NCBI GenBank assembly: GCA_030005635.1
Contig: JARUHP010000025.1
Location: 1-57,984, forward strand
DNA: 57,984 nucleotides
Origin: Deltaproteobacteria bacterium IMCC39146
GTDB lineage: Bacteria; Desulfobacterota; Desulfuromonadia; Desulfuromonadales; BM103
Direction of reading: 5' to 3'
Positions 5,771 through 12,889 of this stretch are shown here, in pieces. The position numbers and the translations under genes were made by a program. The notes beneath the pieces are model-generated. The model saw only the letters and a program-made list of their open reading frames with translations, was not told the origin of the DNA and made no database searches. Each line of letters starts with the position of its first letter. Position 1 is the first letter of the stretch.

Positions 5771-5837
5771 AGTATCTTCTGTGATTAATATCTTACTGAT
5801 TTTGTCAGATATGTCAACAGGTAAATGAAAATAAAAA

Positions 5838-5960
5838 AGGGCACCAAGGATTGATCCCTGGTGGCCATAGTTTTGTGTAGTAAAGACCTTACTGAATACC
5901 CCTATCAATAAGAGGCCGGTTTTCTTCTCGTAAGTCGTGACTTTCAATAAAGCGTACAAA
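5838..5960 (+). repeat. Dispersed repeat, copy 4
   Basis: A hairpin GGGCACCAAGGATTG...CCTGGTGGCC (5838-5866) is followed by the tail AAAGACCTTACTGAATACC, AATAAGAGGCCGGTTTTCTT and AAGTCGTGACTTTCAATAA. Confidence 0.75.
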
Positions 5961-5977
5961 TTAACCAGCAATAAGAA

Positions 5978-6002
5978 GGCGACAACTTAGAGGGTTGTCG
6001 CC
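5978..6002 (-). terminator. Intrinsic terminator of the adhesin gene
   Basis: On the minus strand, GGCGACAA and TTGTCGCC form an 8-bp stem followed by TTCTTATT, 20 bp after the adhesin stop codon. Confidence 0.7.
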
Positions 6003-6022
6003 ATCCTCAACCTTCCTGTTGT

Positions 6023-8215
6023 CTACCAGCTTATAGTCATCCCGCCGCCCCCACCTGTTTCACCAGAGGTTGAAGTAATACTGGCTTTGAACATGATGTT
6101 GTCATTGACGTGATGAAACAAACCTGCTGCAAGAGCACTGCTGCCGCTGTAGTGACCGATACCGAGTGACAAAGAGGTATCACCCTGGGCGCGGTGGTTG
6201 GGCGAGAGCTGGGCAATGGCCATCGACAGTGCGCCGACCTTGTCCATGCGGTCATCGAGATCGTCGATGCGATTGTCCAAGCGTCCGATATCCACACTTG
6301 ATGAGGTAGCAAATTGCTGCATTTGCTGCACGGTCACTGCGTCATTGGCGTTGACGCCGTCGGCGACGTTTGTGATGCGGCGTTGGTTAGTTGTCGAGCC
6401 AACGGAGACCGTGTTCGCTTCGGTGGCTGCCGAATCCTGTCCAACCGCAACGCTGCCGGTGGCTCCGGTTGAGACCGAGGCATTTTGACCCACTGCGGTA
6501 CTACCCACCGCATTGACCGTCGCATCGGCACCTATTGCGACACTGTTCTCAGTTGCGATCAAGGTGTTGGAACCGATGGCGGTACTTCCATCAGCCGTGA
6601 CGGTCGCCATGTAGCCAATGGCGGTATCGCGGGTACGTGCCGAGGCACCGTCTCCAACGGCGGTGCTGCCGATTCCTGTGGCACTGGCACCGATGGGTAA
6701 TCCGTTGGCGGTCCAGCTCAAACCCCGGTTATGGTCTTGAATTTCGATGATGCTCTCCGTGTTAACGCTAATATTATTCTGCAAAGTTGTATCAGCGGCG
6801 GAACGTGCAATAACCTCCGCAACGATGTCAGCGGAGTTCGTTGCAATGGCACCCGTGTTGGTGGCGATGGCACCCTCGACACCGGTGACGCGCGTGGTAA
6901 GAGTAGTCAGTTTGTTATTGGTAGTGGTTAATTGTCCAAAGGTAGCGACGTCAGTGGCGGCCAATCCGTCGGTGACATTGACTATACGACGGGTAGTAGT
7001 AGTGTTAGCGTTGCCCATAGAAACAGTGTTGGCTTGATCAGCTACCGACCCTTGCCCCAGAGCAACACTGTTGACCCCAGATGCAATACTGTAAGTACCA
7101 AGGGCAACACCGTTGTCACCAGATGCGAGGCTGAAAGTCCCTAGGGCTGCACTGTATGCCCCAGAGGCATTACTGGTGGTGCCAAGGGCGACACTGCCAG
7201 TATTCGTGGCCCGACTGTCAGTGCCGGTGGCTGTGCTGTTGGTGCCGGTGGCCCGACTGGACTTACCCGTCGCGGCGCTATTCGCGCCAGTGGCCCAACT
7301 ATCCTGGCCAGTAGCGGTGCTGAACAATCCGCTGGCAAGACTATAATGGCCAGTCGCGGTGCTCATTTCACCAATGGCTCGGCTGTATGAACCGGTTGCC
7401 GTAGCGTAATCGCTGCTGGCTTGACTGACGGCTCCGGTGGCCGTACCATAATAGCCTGAGGCCAGACTGCTCTTGCCAGTTGCAGAGCTATAGTCATTGG
7501 TGGCCTGACTGCCGTCGCCGGTGGCTGTGCTATAGTAGCCGCTAGCAATACTATTAGTGCCGGTGGCGGTGGTACTAGCATCCGTTGCCTGGCTGTTAAC
7601 ACCGGTGGCTGTACTGGCACCTCCGGTAGCCTGGCTGTTCACTCCGTTAGCGGTACTGTTATCTCCGGTAGCCTGGCTAATCATGCCGGTAGCAGTGCTA
7701 TTTATGCCGGTAGCCTGACTGTTCTGGCCGGTGGCGGTGCTCAAGAATCCACTGGCGAGACTCAAATTACCGGTCGCGGTGCTATTCTCGCCAGTGGCCT
7801 GGCTGTATGAACCGGTGGCCGTGCTATAAAAGTCGTCAGCCAGACTGAAGGATCCGGTGGCCGTGGCATGATAACCAGTAGCATAACTGGATACGCCAGT
7901 AGCCGTGTTGTGCCGATCAGTAGCCTGGCTGTCGTACCCAATAGCCGTACTAGAGAAGCCAGTGGCCTGGCTTCTTGAGCCAACAGCTGTAGCCAAATAG
8001 CCGATTCCGAAGGTCGTTGCATTCGATCCCAGAGCAGTATTGTCGACGCTTAATCCGCCGAATCCATCATCGGCCCCTGTTCCAAGCTCCAGTCCCCAAA
8101 CCGTCGGAGTACTGAAGCTGACGGCAAGAACAAGAACGATGGCGAGGACTCTAAAATGGCGGCTCACGCGGCTGAGGGTGACTGGTGATTGGGGTAAGGT
8201 TTTTACTTGTGACAT
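6023..8215 (-). CDS. YadA-like trimeric autotransporter adhesin
   Basis: A 730-residue type Vc autotransporter. It has an extended signal peptide (about residues 1-43, hydrophobic FRVLAIVLVLAVSFSTP). A very long head follows, made of about 14-residue YadA-head repeats (ATGxxSxATG, ALGTxSxASG) up to about residue 400. Next come a neck motif (RRIVNVTDGLAATDVATF), a short coiled segment, a second head and neck (RRITNVADGVNANDAVT), a coiled-coil stalk (DIGRLDNRIDDLDDRMDKV) and a C-terminal beta-barrel anchor of about 70 residues ending in an aromatic residue. It should trimerise in the outer membrane and display a fibre for adhesion or aggregation. ATG 8215 is preceded by TAGGAGGAAATC. The gene lies behind GEMM-I riboswitch 3 and a terminator, so attachment is probably under cyclic-dinucleotide control. 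The GGGGG run just before the last strand is unusual. Confidence 0.9.
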   Translation of the reverse strand: MSQVKTLPQSPVTLSRVSRHFRVLAIVLVLAVSFSTPTVWGLELGTGADDGFGGLSVDNTALGSNATTFGIGYLATAVGSRSQATGFSSTAIGYDSQATDRHNTATGVSSYATGYHATATGSFSLADDFYSTATGSYSQATGENSTATGNLSLASGFLSTATGQNSQATGINSTATGMISQATGDNSTANGVNSQATGGASTATGVNSQATDASTTATGTNSIASGYYSTATGDGSQATNDYSSATGKSSLASGYYGTATGAVSQASSDYATATGSYSRAIGEMSTATGHYSLASGLFSTATGQDSWATGANSAATGKSSRATGTNSTATGTDSRATNTGSVALGTTSNASGAYSAALGTFSLASGDNGVALGTYSIASGVNSVALGQGSVADQANTVSMGNANTTTTRRIVNVTDGLAATDVATFGQLTTTNNKLTTLTTRVTGVEGAIATNTGAIATNSADIVAEVIARSAADTTLQNNISVNTESIIEIQDHNRGLSWTANGLPIGASATGIGSTAVGDGASARTRDTAIGYMATVTADGSTAIGSNTLIATENSVAIGADATVNAVGSTAVGQNASVSTGATGSVAVGQDSAATEANTVSVGSTTNQRRITNVADGVNANDAVTVQQMQQFATSSSVDIGRLDNRIDDLDDRMDKVGALSMAIAQLSPNHRAQGDTSLSLGIGHYSGSSALAAGLFHHVNDNIMFKASITSTSGETGGGGGMTISW

Positions 8216-8370
8216 GATTTCCTCCTAATAGTTACGTAACGTCGGCAACGGTAGACACCATACTGATATATAGAACCCTGGCAGGGGTCGCTTGTGACAT
8301 GGCAAAGAAAACCAACCACAGGAACAACAGAAGATATAATCCAGAAGAGAAAACCGCTTAAGCCCCGACA

Positions 8371-8414
8371 AAAAACAAAAAGCGCCTCTCTTCCATCAGC
8401 AGAAGAAAAGCGCT
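8371..8414 (-). terminator. Riboswitch-linked terminator before the adhesin
   Basis: On the minus strand AGCGC-TTTTCTTC...GAAGAGAG-GCGCT is followed by TTTTTGTTTTTTG. It lies directly downstream of the riboswitch 3 aptamer and 155 nt upstream of the adhesin start, as expected for a transcriptional expression platform. Confidence 0.75.
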
Positions 8415-8437
8415 AAGATCTTGTGTCTTGGATCTTT

Positions 8438-8545
8438 GGGCTTTTAAAACTCTCTTCGGCGGTTGGGCTGTCTCGTCTTTGAGACCCCTGACTCTGCGCC
8501 CTCAGGTCGCCCTGAGTTTGCTCTTATCGGAGATTAAAACTACAG
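8438..8545 (-). promoter_or_regulatory. GEMM-I-like riboswitch 3
   Basis: On the minus strand it reads GATAAGAGCAAA, a P2 hairpin CTCAGG-GCGA-CCTGAG with GNRA loop, GGCGCAGAG in place of GGACGCAAAG, a P3 arm (GGGGTCTC...GAGAC) and AGCCCAACCGCCGAAGAGAG. The overall layout is GEMM-I, but two positions in the normally invariant GACGCAAAG block differ, so this could be a variant with altered ligand preference. A at the position of G20 of Vc2 is again likely. Confidence 0.7.
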
Positions 8546-8547
8546 AC

Positions 8548-8576
8548 AATCTACTGCTTTGTAGACTTTGGGTCAA
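8548..8576 (-). promoter_or_regulatory. Sigma-70-like promoter for riboswitch 3
   Basis: On the minus strand, TTGACC (8571-8576) is followed after 17 bp by TAGATT (8548-8553), immediately before the aptamer. Confidence 0.6.
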
Positions 8577-8787
8577 GAATTATAACAGCATTCTAAAATC
8601 ACATTTTCATGTTTAACCGACGAAAATAGAAGATTTACTGTGATTCTTAATATTTAAGAACGATTTCCACACAGGCAGCGAGGATGATGCTCCTAGTGAA
8701 TATTTACTGTTTATCCTCTTGCATTGTTAGGAGTGCATGAAATTGACTAAAACTCGAAATTACTGAAAACCCTGATAAATAAAAAAA
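8577..8787. other. Gene-free stretch between riboswitch 3 and repeat copy 5
   Basis: I see no coding potential. The last part (about 8700-8787) resembles the sequence that also precedes repeat hairpins at 3740-3826 and 5610-5700 (ATTTACTGTTTATCCTCTTGC ... CCCTGA). Confidence 0.5.
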
Positions 8788-8890
8788 GGCCACCAAAAAT
8801 CAACCCTGGTGGCTATTGTTTTGTCTTCCTAAATGTCTCTATTAATAAGAAGCAGGTTTTCTTCTCATAAGTCGTGACTTATGAGAAAAA
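8788..8890 (+). repeat. Dispersed repeat, copy 5
   Basis: A hairpin GGCCACC...GGTGGCT (8788-8814) is followed by the tail CTTCCTAAATGTCTC and AATAAGAAGC. It ends in the best-preserved palindrome of the family: two 12-bp arms (TTCTCATAAGTC / GACTTATGAGAA) around GT at 8863-8888. Confidence 0.8.
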
Positions 8891-8895
8891 AAGAG

Positions 8896-9068
8896 TGTCT
8901 CGGAAGTCCTAAGGTAGCATAGGAATTGCTGCTGGAATAACTGCCGAGACATTGTATGCACCAAGGTGTGAAAGCCGTTTCACGACAAGTGTTTGTAGGT
9001 TGGAGAATTTTCCGCCAAGGTGTCAGTCGCTTGGTACTGACACTCCCTATTTCATGTTTCAGGAGTGT
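8896..9068 (+). other. Highly structured intergenic region (possible RNA)
   Basis: It contains consecutive perfect stems: TGTCTCGG/CCGAGACA (8896-8903 with 8944-8951), inside it TCCTA/TAGGA; GTGAAA-GCCG-TTTCAC (8968-8983); GTGTCAGT/ACTGACAC (9020-9043); and ACACTCC/GGAGTGT (9040-9068), which overlaps the previous stem and is mutually exclusive with it. No open frame explains it. A TATAAT at 9139-9144 downstream suggests the next gene has its own promoter. Confidence 0.45.
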
Positions 9069-9188
9069 GATATTTGCTATGTCCAGTGATTGCATTGACC
9101 CAAGATAAAGGATTTGCTCTTTCTTGAGTGAAATTTTGTATAATTGAAATTGTAACTGAATGTGTTTTTTCTTGTTTTGAGGAACGCA

Positions 9189-9932
9189 ATGTTAAAAAAA
9201 ACTGAAAACTATTGGGATGTTCTAAGCTCGACTGATTTTGTCTTCGAGGAGAATTGTTGGCAAACCTGTGAATCGGTTTGTTGTGAGCCCGTTGTACCAG
9301 GTGGGGTTTTAAGGTTTCCGCAAACGTGGGTTTTTTATATGTTCGAGGAATTCAAATACTTCGAGAAAAAAGAACAAATACCTTTGAATAAATCAAAACA
9401 TAAAGAATTGAGTGTTGAGTTGGGAAATGGTGTGAGAGTTGGAGGCCTATGCAATCAATGCAACCACCAAGGCCGTTGCAAGGACAAAATGACCTTGCCT
9501 TTGTTTTGTAAATTATGTCCTTTTTTGCCTGTGATGGATATTGACGGGAAATTTCATGACATCGAATTGTTGAATTTAATTGATTTAACAGTTGAACAGA
9601 TGAACTTTGCCCCACGCTGCTCGATTGTAGGTCAAAAGGAGAAATACCTAAATATGTGGAAAAACTCTCCAGGTCTTTTAAGGTTACTCTCTTATCCATA
9701 TACCTTATTCCACCTGTTGGCGGCAAAGATAACCCTTGATAACTATAAAAAAACCTTACTAAACAACCCCAAAATCCTGAAAAGTAGTAGCGCTGCCTTC
9801 TGGAGTTCTTGGGAATTAGAACTTATCACTGGCCGACTCTTTGACAAAGAACAGCTAAGAATAGACATTTCAAAACTTTGTGACGAATTTACAGAAGAAC
9901 ATGGGAGATTCCCTTCATTTGACAGCTTTTAG
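9189..9932 (+). CDS. Uncharacterised Cys-rich protein
   Basis: A 247-residue protein with no family that I recognise. I choose ATG 9189 because TTGAGGAACGCA gives a ribosome site there; the frame runs 9 codons further upstream without one. It has 13 cysteines, clustered as NCWQTCESVCCEP (about residues 22-34), GLCNQCNHQGRC and FCKLCPFLP (about 86-115) and APRC (about 141). This is compatible with two metal sites or an Fe-S cluster. The C-terminal half is helical and Lys/Leu-rich, with no cysteines. The gene is clearly more AT-rich than the core genes to the right, suggesting transfer. It is alone, between repeats, downstream of the structured region. It has no signal peptide, so it is probably cytoplasmic. 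Confidence 0.7.
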   Translation: MLKKTENYWDVLSSTDFVFEENCWQTCESVCCEPVVPGGVLRFPQTWVFYMFEEFKYFEKKEQIPLNKSKHKELSVELGNGVRVGGLCNQCNHQGRCKDKMTLPLFCKLCPFLPVMDIDGKFHDIELLNLIDLTVEQMNFAPRCSIVGQKEKYLNMWKNSPGLLRLLSYPYTLFHLLAAKITLDNYKKTLLNNPKILKSSSAAFWSSWELELITGRLFDKEQLRIDISKLCDEFTEEHGRFPSFDSF

Positions 9933-10254
9933 TTTTTGAGCTTTGATAATGTCCTTATTGGTGAAAAGAGTAACCGATATGATTAGTGCTTTGAGTTCTC
10001 ATAAACCCTGATATTTAAAAATGGATTTGTGGGAGATATAGCATTCCAGCAGTGAGGAAGGGATATTTACTGAAATTCCTCTCGCATTGTTTTGACGGTA
10101 AGAAATCGCGTGTTTGAGGTATTTACTAAAAACCCTGACAAATAATAAAAGGCCACCCGGAGTTGATCCAGGTGGGCAACTTCATATATTGCCGCCTCTG
10201 AAAAGGGGCGGCTTTTTTATGGGTATGTTCGCGTGCATTCATGACGTTCCTGAA
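9933..10254. other. Gene-free stretch with two repeat-like hairpins
   Basis: CCCTGATATTTAAAAA and CCCTGACAAATAATAAAA recall the repeat family. A hairpin GGCCACCCGGAG...CAGGTGGGC lies at 10151-10177, and a good plus-strand terminator lies at 10191-10218. I see no gene. Confidence 0.5.
10191..10218 (+). terminator. Intrinsic terminator
   Basis: GCCGCC...GGGCGGC followed by six T. It can terminate plus-strand transcripts from the Cys-rich gene. Confidence 0.7.
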
Positions 10255-10398
10255 TCACTGGCTAGTTATGTGCTCCCTAATTTTTTGGACTTCACCATAA
10301 ATCAGATAAATAAAAACCGGCATCAGCGCCGTTAACACACCCATAAGAACAACTGCCACAAGGATTATTGTACCTACAAGTCCGTCAAACCCAAACAT
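10255..10398 (-). CDS. Small single-pass membrane protein (47 aa)
   Basis: A 47-residue protein with a very good ribosome site (AAGGAGGAGTAATC before ATG 10398). It is almost all one hydrophobic stretch, IILVAVVLMGVLTALMPVFI at about residues 11-30 and then YLIY, followed by a short charged tail (GEVQKIREHITSQ). It should be an inner-membrane miniprotein with a small cytoplasmic or periplasmic helix. I do not recognise a family. It lies between a terminator and an inverted repeat, alone on the minus strand, next to the tRNA-Ala that bounds the accessory region. A promoter-like TATTAT lies upstream at about 10445-10450. Confidence 0.7.
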   Translation of the reverse strand: MFGFDGLVGTIILVAVVLMGVLTALMPVFIYLIYGEVQKIREHITSQ

Positions 10399-10486
10399 GA
10401 TTACTCCTCCTTAGTGTTGTTGACTGGCGATATTAAAGAAAGTCAATAATAGCACCTGTTTGTTGTTGGTGGTCAACAATAAAAAC

Positions 10487-10518
10487 AAACCCCACATTCA
10501 GCCTAAGCTCAATGTGGG
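10487..10518. terminator. Bidirectional terminator-like hairpin
   Basis: AACCCCACATT and AATGTGGGGTT form an 11-bp stem. On the minus strand it is followed by TGTTTTTATTG. It may back up the tRNA terminator. Confidence 0.6.
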
Positions 10519-10592
10519 GTTCTCTTCAGCGGATTTGTAGGAGCTTTGATAAATGAATGGACACCTATCTGGACACCTATAGGCCTGGGTAA

Positions 10593-10628
10593 CAAAAAAG
10601 GACTTACAGCTAAGTGCCGTAAGTCCTT
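10593..10628 (-). terminator. Terminator of the tRNA-Ala transcript
   Basis: On the minus strand AAGGACTTAC...GTAAGTCCTT is followed by TTTTTG, 10 bp after the CCA end of the tRNA. Confidence 0.8.
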
Positions 10629-10637
10629 GATTTTGTT

Positions 10638-10713
<76 letters not shown>

Positions 10714-10802
10714 GAACAGGTGCAGATTTATAACAGAGCGCTATCAGGGTGTCAACTGCTTTTTTACTCAGATTGCTGGAGCTTGTCTTGCTGTGCAATC
10801 GG

Positions 10803-11177
10803 TCAGTTGCTTTTGAATTCACTGTCGCTGCCCGAGGTGCTGCGGAAGAGGGTGAGCAGCATCTTGAAACGTTTCACGGCCTTGACTTCGTGGGAGATGC
10901 CACCGGGCATTAGAACGATCTCTCCTGCAGAGACGCTGACCGGGTTGCCGCCGATGATGATTTCGGCCTCGCCATCGAGGACCTGTACGAAAGCATGGAA
11001 CGGGACGGTGTGCTCGGAGAGAGCCTGGCCGGCATCAAAACTGAAAACTGTGAGGGTTCCGGTGTCGTGCTGCAGCAGGGTGCGGCTGACAACTGCGCCG
11101 TCCTGATAGGGTGTCATTTCGCCCAAGGCGTATGCCTTGGCAGGATCTACATGAATTTGAGCAGGTTTGGTAGACAT
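10803..11177 (-). CDS. Cupin-domain protein
   Basis: A 124-residue single-domain cupin. The first cupin motif appears as FDAGQALSEHTVPFHAFVQVLDGEAEIIIGG without its usual second His, and the second as GEIVLMPGGISHEVKA. The metal-binding set therefore seems partly kept (H in SEH, a second His in PFH, and H in SHEV). Such proteins may act as small dioxygenases, isomerases or sensors, and the substrate cannot be told. I start at ATG 11177, which has TTGGAGGAACGCT upstream; the longer frame lacks a site. It is a single minus-strand gene between the tRNA and the TPR lipoprotein, 72 bp from the latter. Confidence 0.85.
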   Translation of the reverse strand: MSTKPAQIHVDPAKAYALGEMTPYQDGAVVSRTLLQHDTGTLTVFSFDAGQALSEHTVPFHAFVQVLDGEAEIIIGGNPVSVSAGEIVLMPGGISHEVKAVKRFKMLLTLFRSTSGSDSEFKSN

Positions 11178-11249
11178 AGCGTTCCTCCAATCTTGTTTAG
11201 ATGTTGGAGTTAGCTTAACGCACTTCCATGCATTTGACATTGACCGGTG

Positions 11250-11963
11250 TCAAGGTTTTGGAAAAGCGTCTGCGTCTTCTTGTGTTTCGTTGAGTTCTTG
11301 CCAGAGTTGCTCGATGTCGCGAATCAGGCCGAGGTGCTCGGCGTTGTTAATTGCGAAATAGAGCGAACCGAAGGTGTTTTTCTCGTCATCGAGTTTTACG
11401 TAAATCAGGGCGGCATGATACAGCAGTAAAGCTTTTTGGTCAGCATCCCGCACTTTCTCAAGGGCTTTATTCAAAAGTTCGATGGCTTCATTATATTGGC
11501 TGGCCTGGTAGTAAAGGAAGGCCGCCAGATCTAGTTTTTCAATGCTCCTCGCGGGGAGACGTGTAAGGAGCTCTTCTGCCTCATCAAGTTTGAACAGGTG
11601 GTTGGCGTCGACCAGGGCCAGCCGGTGCATGAGCTCTAGCTGATCAGGATCCTCTTCCGGCACCATCTTGAGGCCTCGCTCGTAGGTACTGTGAGCTTCC
11701 TTATCCTCGTCGATGCGCTCAAGGACCTCGGCGCGGCGCAGGTAGTGACTGCCGATGGTCGGTTCTTTTCTGATAACGACGGCATATTCTGCAGCTGCCG
11801 CCGCATAGGCTTTGGCTACGATCAGTTGCTCGGCACGGCTGATCACAACCTCGACCGGTCGGTCGTCTCTCTTAACGGATAAAGCTGTACAGCCACCTAG
11901 AAGAAGGGTGACGGTACAGCTGATCGCGATCATGAACCTGGTCATGTTAATTATCTTCGGCAC
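11250..11963 (-). CDS. TPR-repeat lipoprotein
   Basis: A 237-residue protein with a lipoprotein signal (MIAISCTVTLLLGGC, lipobox LGGC) and then a chain of TPR helices at about residues 40-225 (AKAYAAAAAEYAVVIRKEP, GSHYLRRAEVLERIDEDKEA, DLAAFLYYQASQYNEAIELL). It should be anchored at the periplasmic face and act as a protein-interaction scaffold; the partner is unknown. The start is uncertain: GTG 11963 has AAAGG upstream, while ATGs follow at 11945 and 11933. It is 30 bp downstream of purC and probably cotranscribed with purC and the foldase gene, so envelope assembly is a possible theme. Confidence 0.8.
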   Translation of the reverse strand: MPKIINMTRFMIAISCTVTLLLGGCTALSVKRDDRPVEVVISRAEQLIVAKAYAAAAAEYAVVIRKEPTIGSHYLRRAEVLERIDEDKEAHSTYERGLKMVPEEDPDQLELMHRLALVDANHLFKLDEAEELLTRLPARSIEKLDLAAFLYYQASQYNEAIELLNKALEKVRDADQKALLLYHAALIYVKLDDEKNTFGSLYFAINNAEHLGLIRDIEQLWQELNETQEDADAFPKP

Positions 11964-11993
11964 TACAAACCTTTCGAGGGGGCACTGCTGTGC

Positions 11994-12887
11994 TTACAGG
12001 GTGATGCCAGTCAGTTTGAAGAGCGCTTCCTGGTACTTCTCCGAGGTCTTGTTAATAATATCCTCAGGGAGAGGTGGGGGTGGCGCCTGTTTGTTCCAGT
12101 TGAGGGTTTCCAGGTAATCACGGACGAACTGCTTGTCGAAGCTTTGCTGGGGACCACCTGGCTTGTATAGCTCCTGAGGCCAGAAACGTGAAGAATCCGG
12201 TGACATCGCTTCATCGATCCAGATCAGGCTGCCGTCGGGCATGGTGCCGAATTCAATCTTGGTGTCAGCAATAATGATACCCTTTTCACGGGCAAAGTCT
12301 CGTGCACGACTGTAAATTTCAAGGGTTTTGTCACGAACCTGTTCGGCGATCTCTTGACCGCAGAGCTTGATGGTCTCTTCAAAAGAGATGTTCTCATCGT
12401 GCTCGCCGAGCTCCGCCTTGGTCGAAGGCGTGAAGATCGGTTTTTCCAGTTGTTCGCTTTCGAGGAGGCCCTCTGGTAAAGCGATGCCGCAGATGCTGCC
12501 GTTTTTCTGATAATCTTTCCACCCCGATCCGGAAACATAGCCGCGAACAATACATTCAACCAGGAGCGGCTCGGCTTTCTTGACCAGCATGCTACGACCT
12601 TCGAGTTGGTCGCGGTAGATGTGGGTTTCTGCCGGGTAGTCACTTACATCGGTAGCAACAATGTGGTTTGGAACAATGTCGGACATCTGGTTGAACCAGA
12701 AGATGGAAAATTTGTTGAGAACTTGCCCTTTCTTCGGGATGCCTTCATTCATGATGACATCAAACGCGGAAAGACGATCGGATGTGACGATCAGAAGATG
12801 CTCGCCAAGATCGTAGATGTCACGGACTTTACCGCGATTGACCATCTTCAGGGTGGGCATGTTGCTTTCGAGGATAATAGCACTCAC
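11994..12887 (-). CDS. purC: Phosphoribosylaminoimidazole-succinocarboxamide synthase (SAICAR synthetase)
   Basis: A 297-residue enzyme of purine synthesis. It joins aspartate to CAIR using ATP and gives SAICAR in the cytoplasm. Family landmarks are the N-terminal [27 protein letters not shown], the [13 protein letters not shown] segment and [11 protein letters not shown] followed by [17 protein letters not shown]. The length fits the longer class (about 290-300 residues) rather than the E. coli type (about 237). The start codon is GTG 12887 with AAGGAG 8 nt upstream, located inside the end of the preceding foldase gene, so translation is probably coupled. The TPR lipoprotein follows at 30 bp. 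Confidence 0.96.
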   Translation of the reverse strand: MSAIILESNMPTLKMVNRGKVRDIYDLGEHLLIVTSDRLSAFDVIMNEGIPKKGQVLNKFSIFWFNQMSDIVPNHIVATDVSDYPAETHIYRDQLEGRSMLVKKAEPLLVECIVRGYVSGSGWKDYQKNGSICGIALPEGLLESEQLEKPIFTPSTKAELGEHDENISFEETIKLCGQEIAEQVRDKTLEIYSRARDFAREKGIIIADTKIEFGTMPDGSLIWIDEAMSPDSSRFWPQELYKPGGPQQSFDKQFVRDYLETLNWNKQAPPPPLPEDIINKTSEKYQEALFKLTGITL

Positions 12888-12889
12888 GG

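Noticed and set aside
6022-8215. Tandem repeats of the adhesin head considered as a CRISPR-like or satellite array
   Set aside because: The periodicity is the protein-level YadA head repeat with many silent differences; there are no spacers or identical direct repeats.
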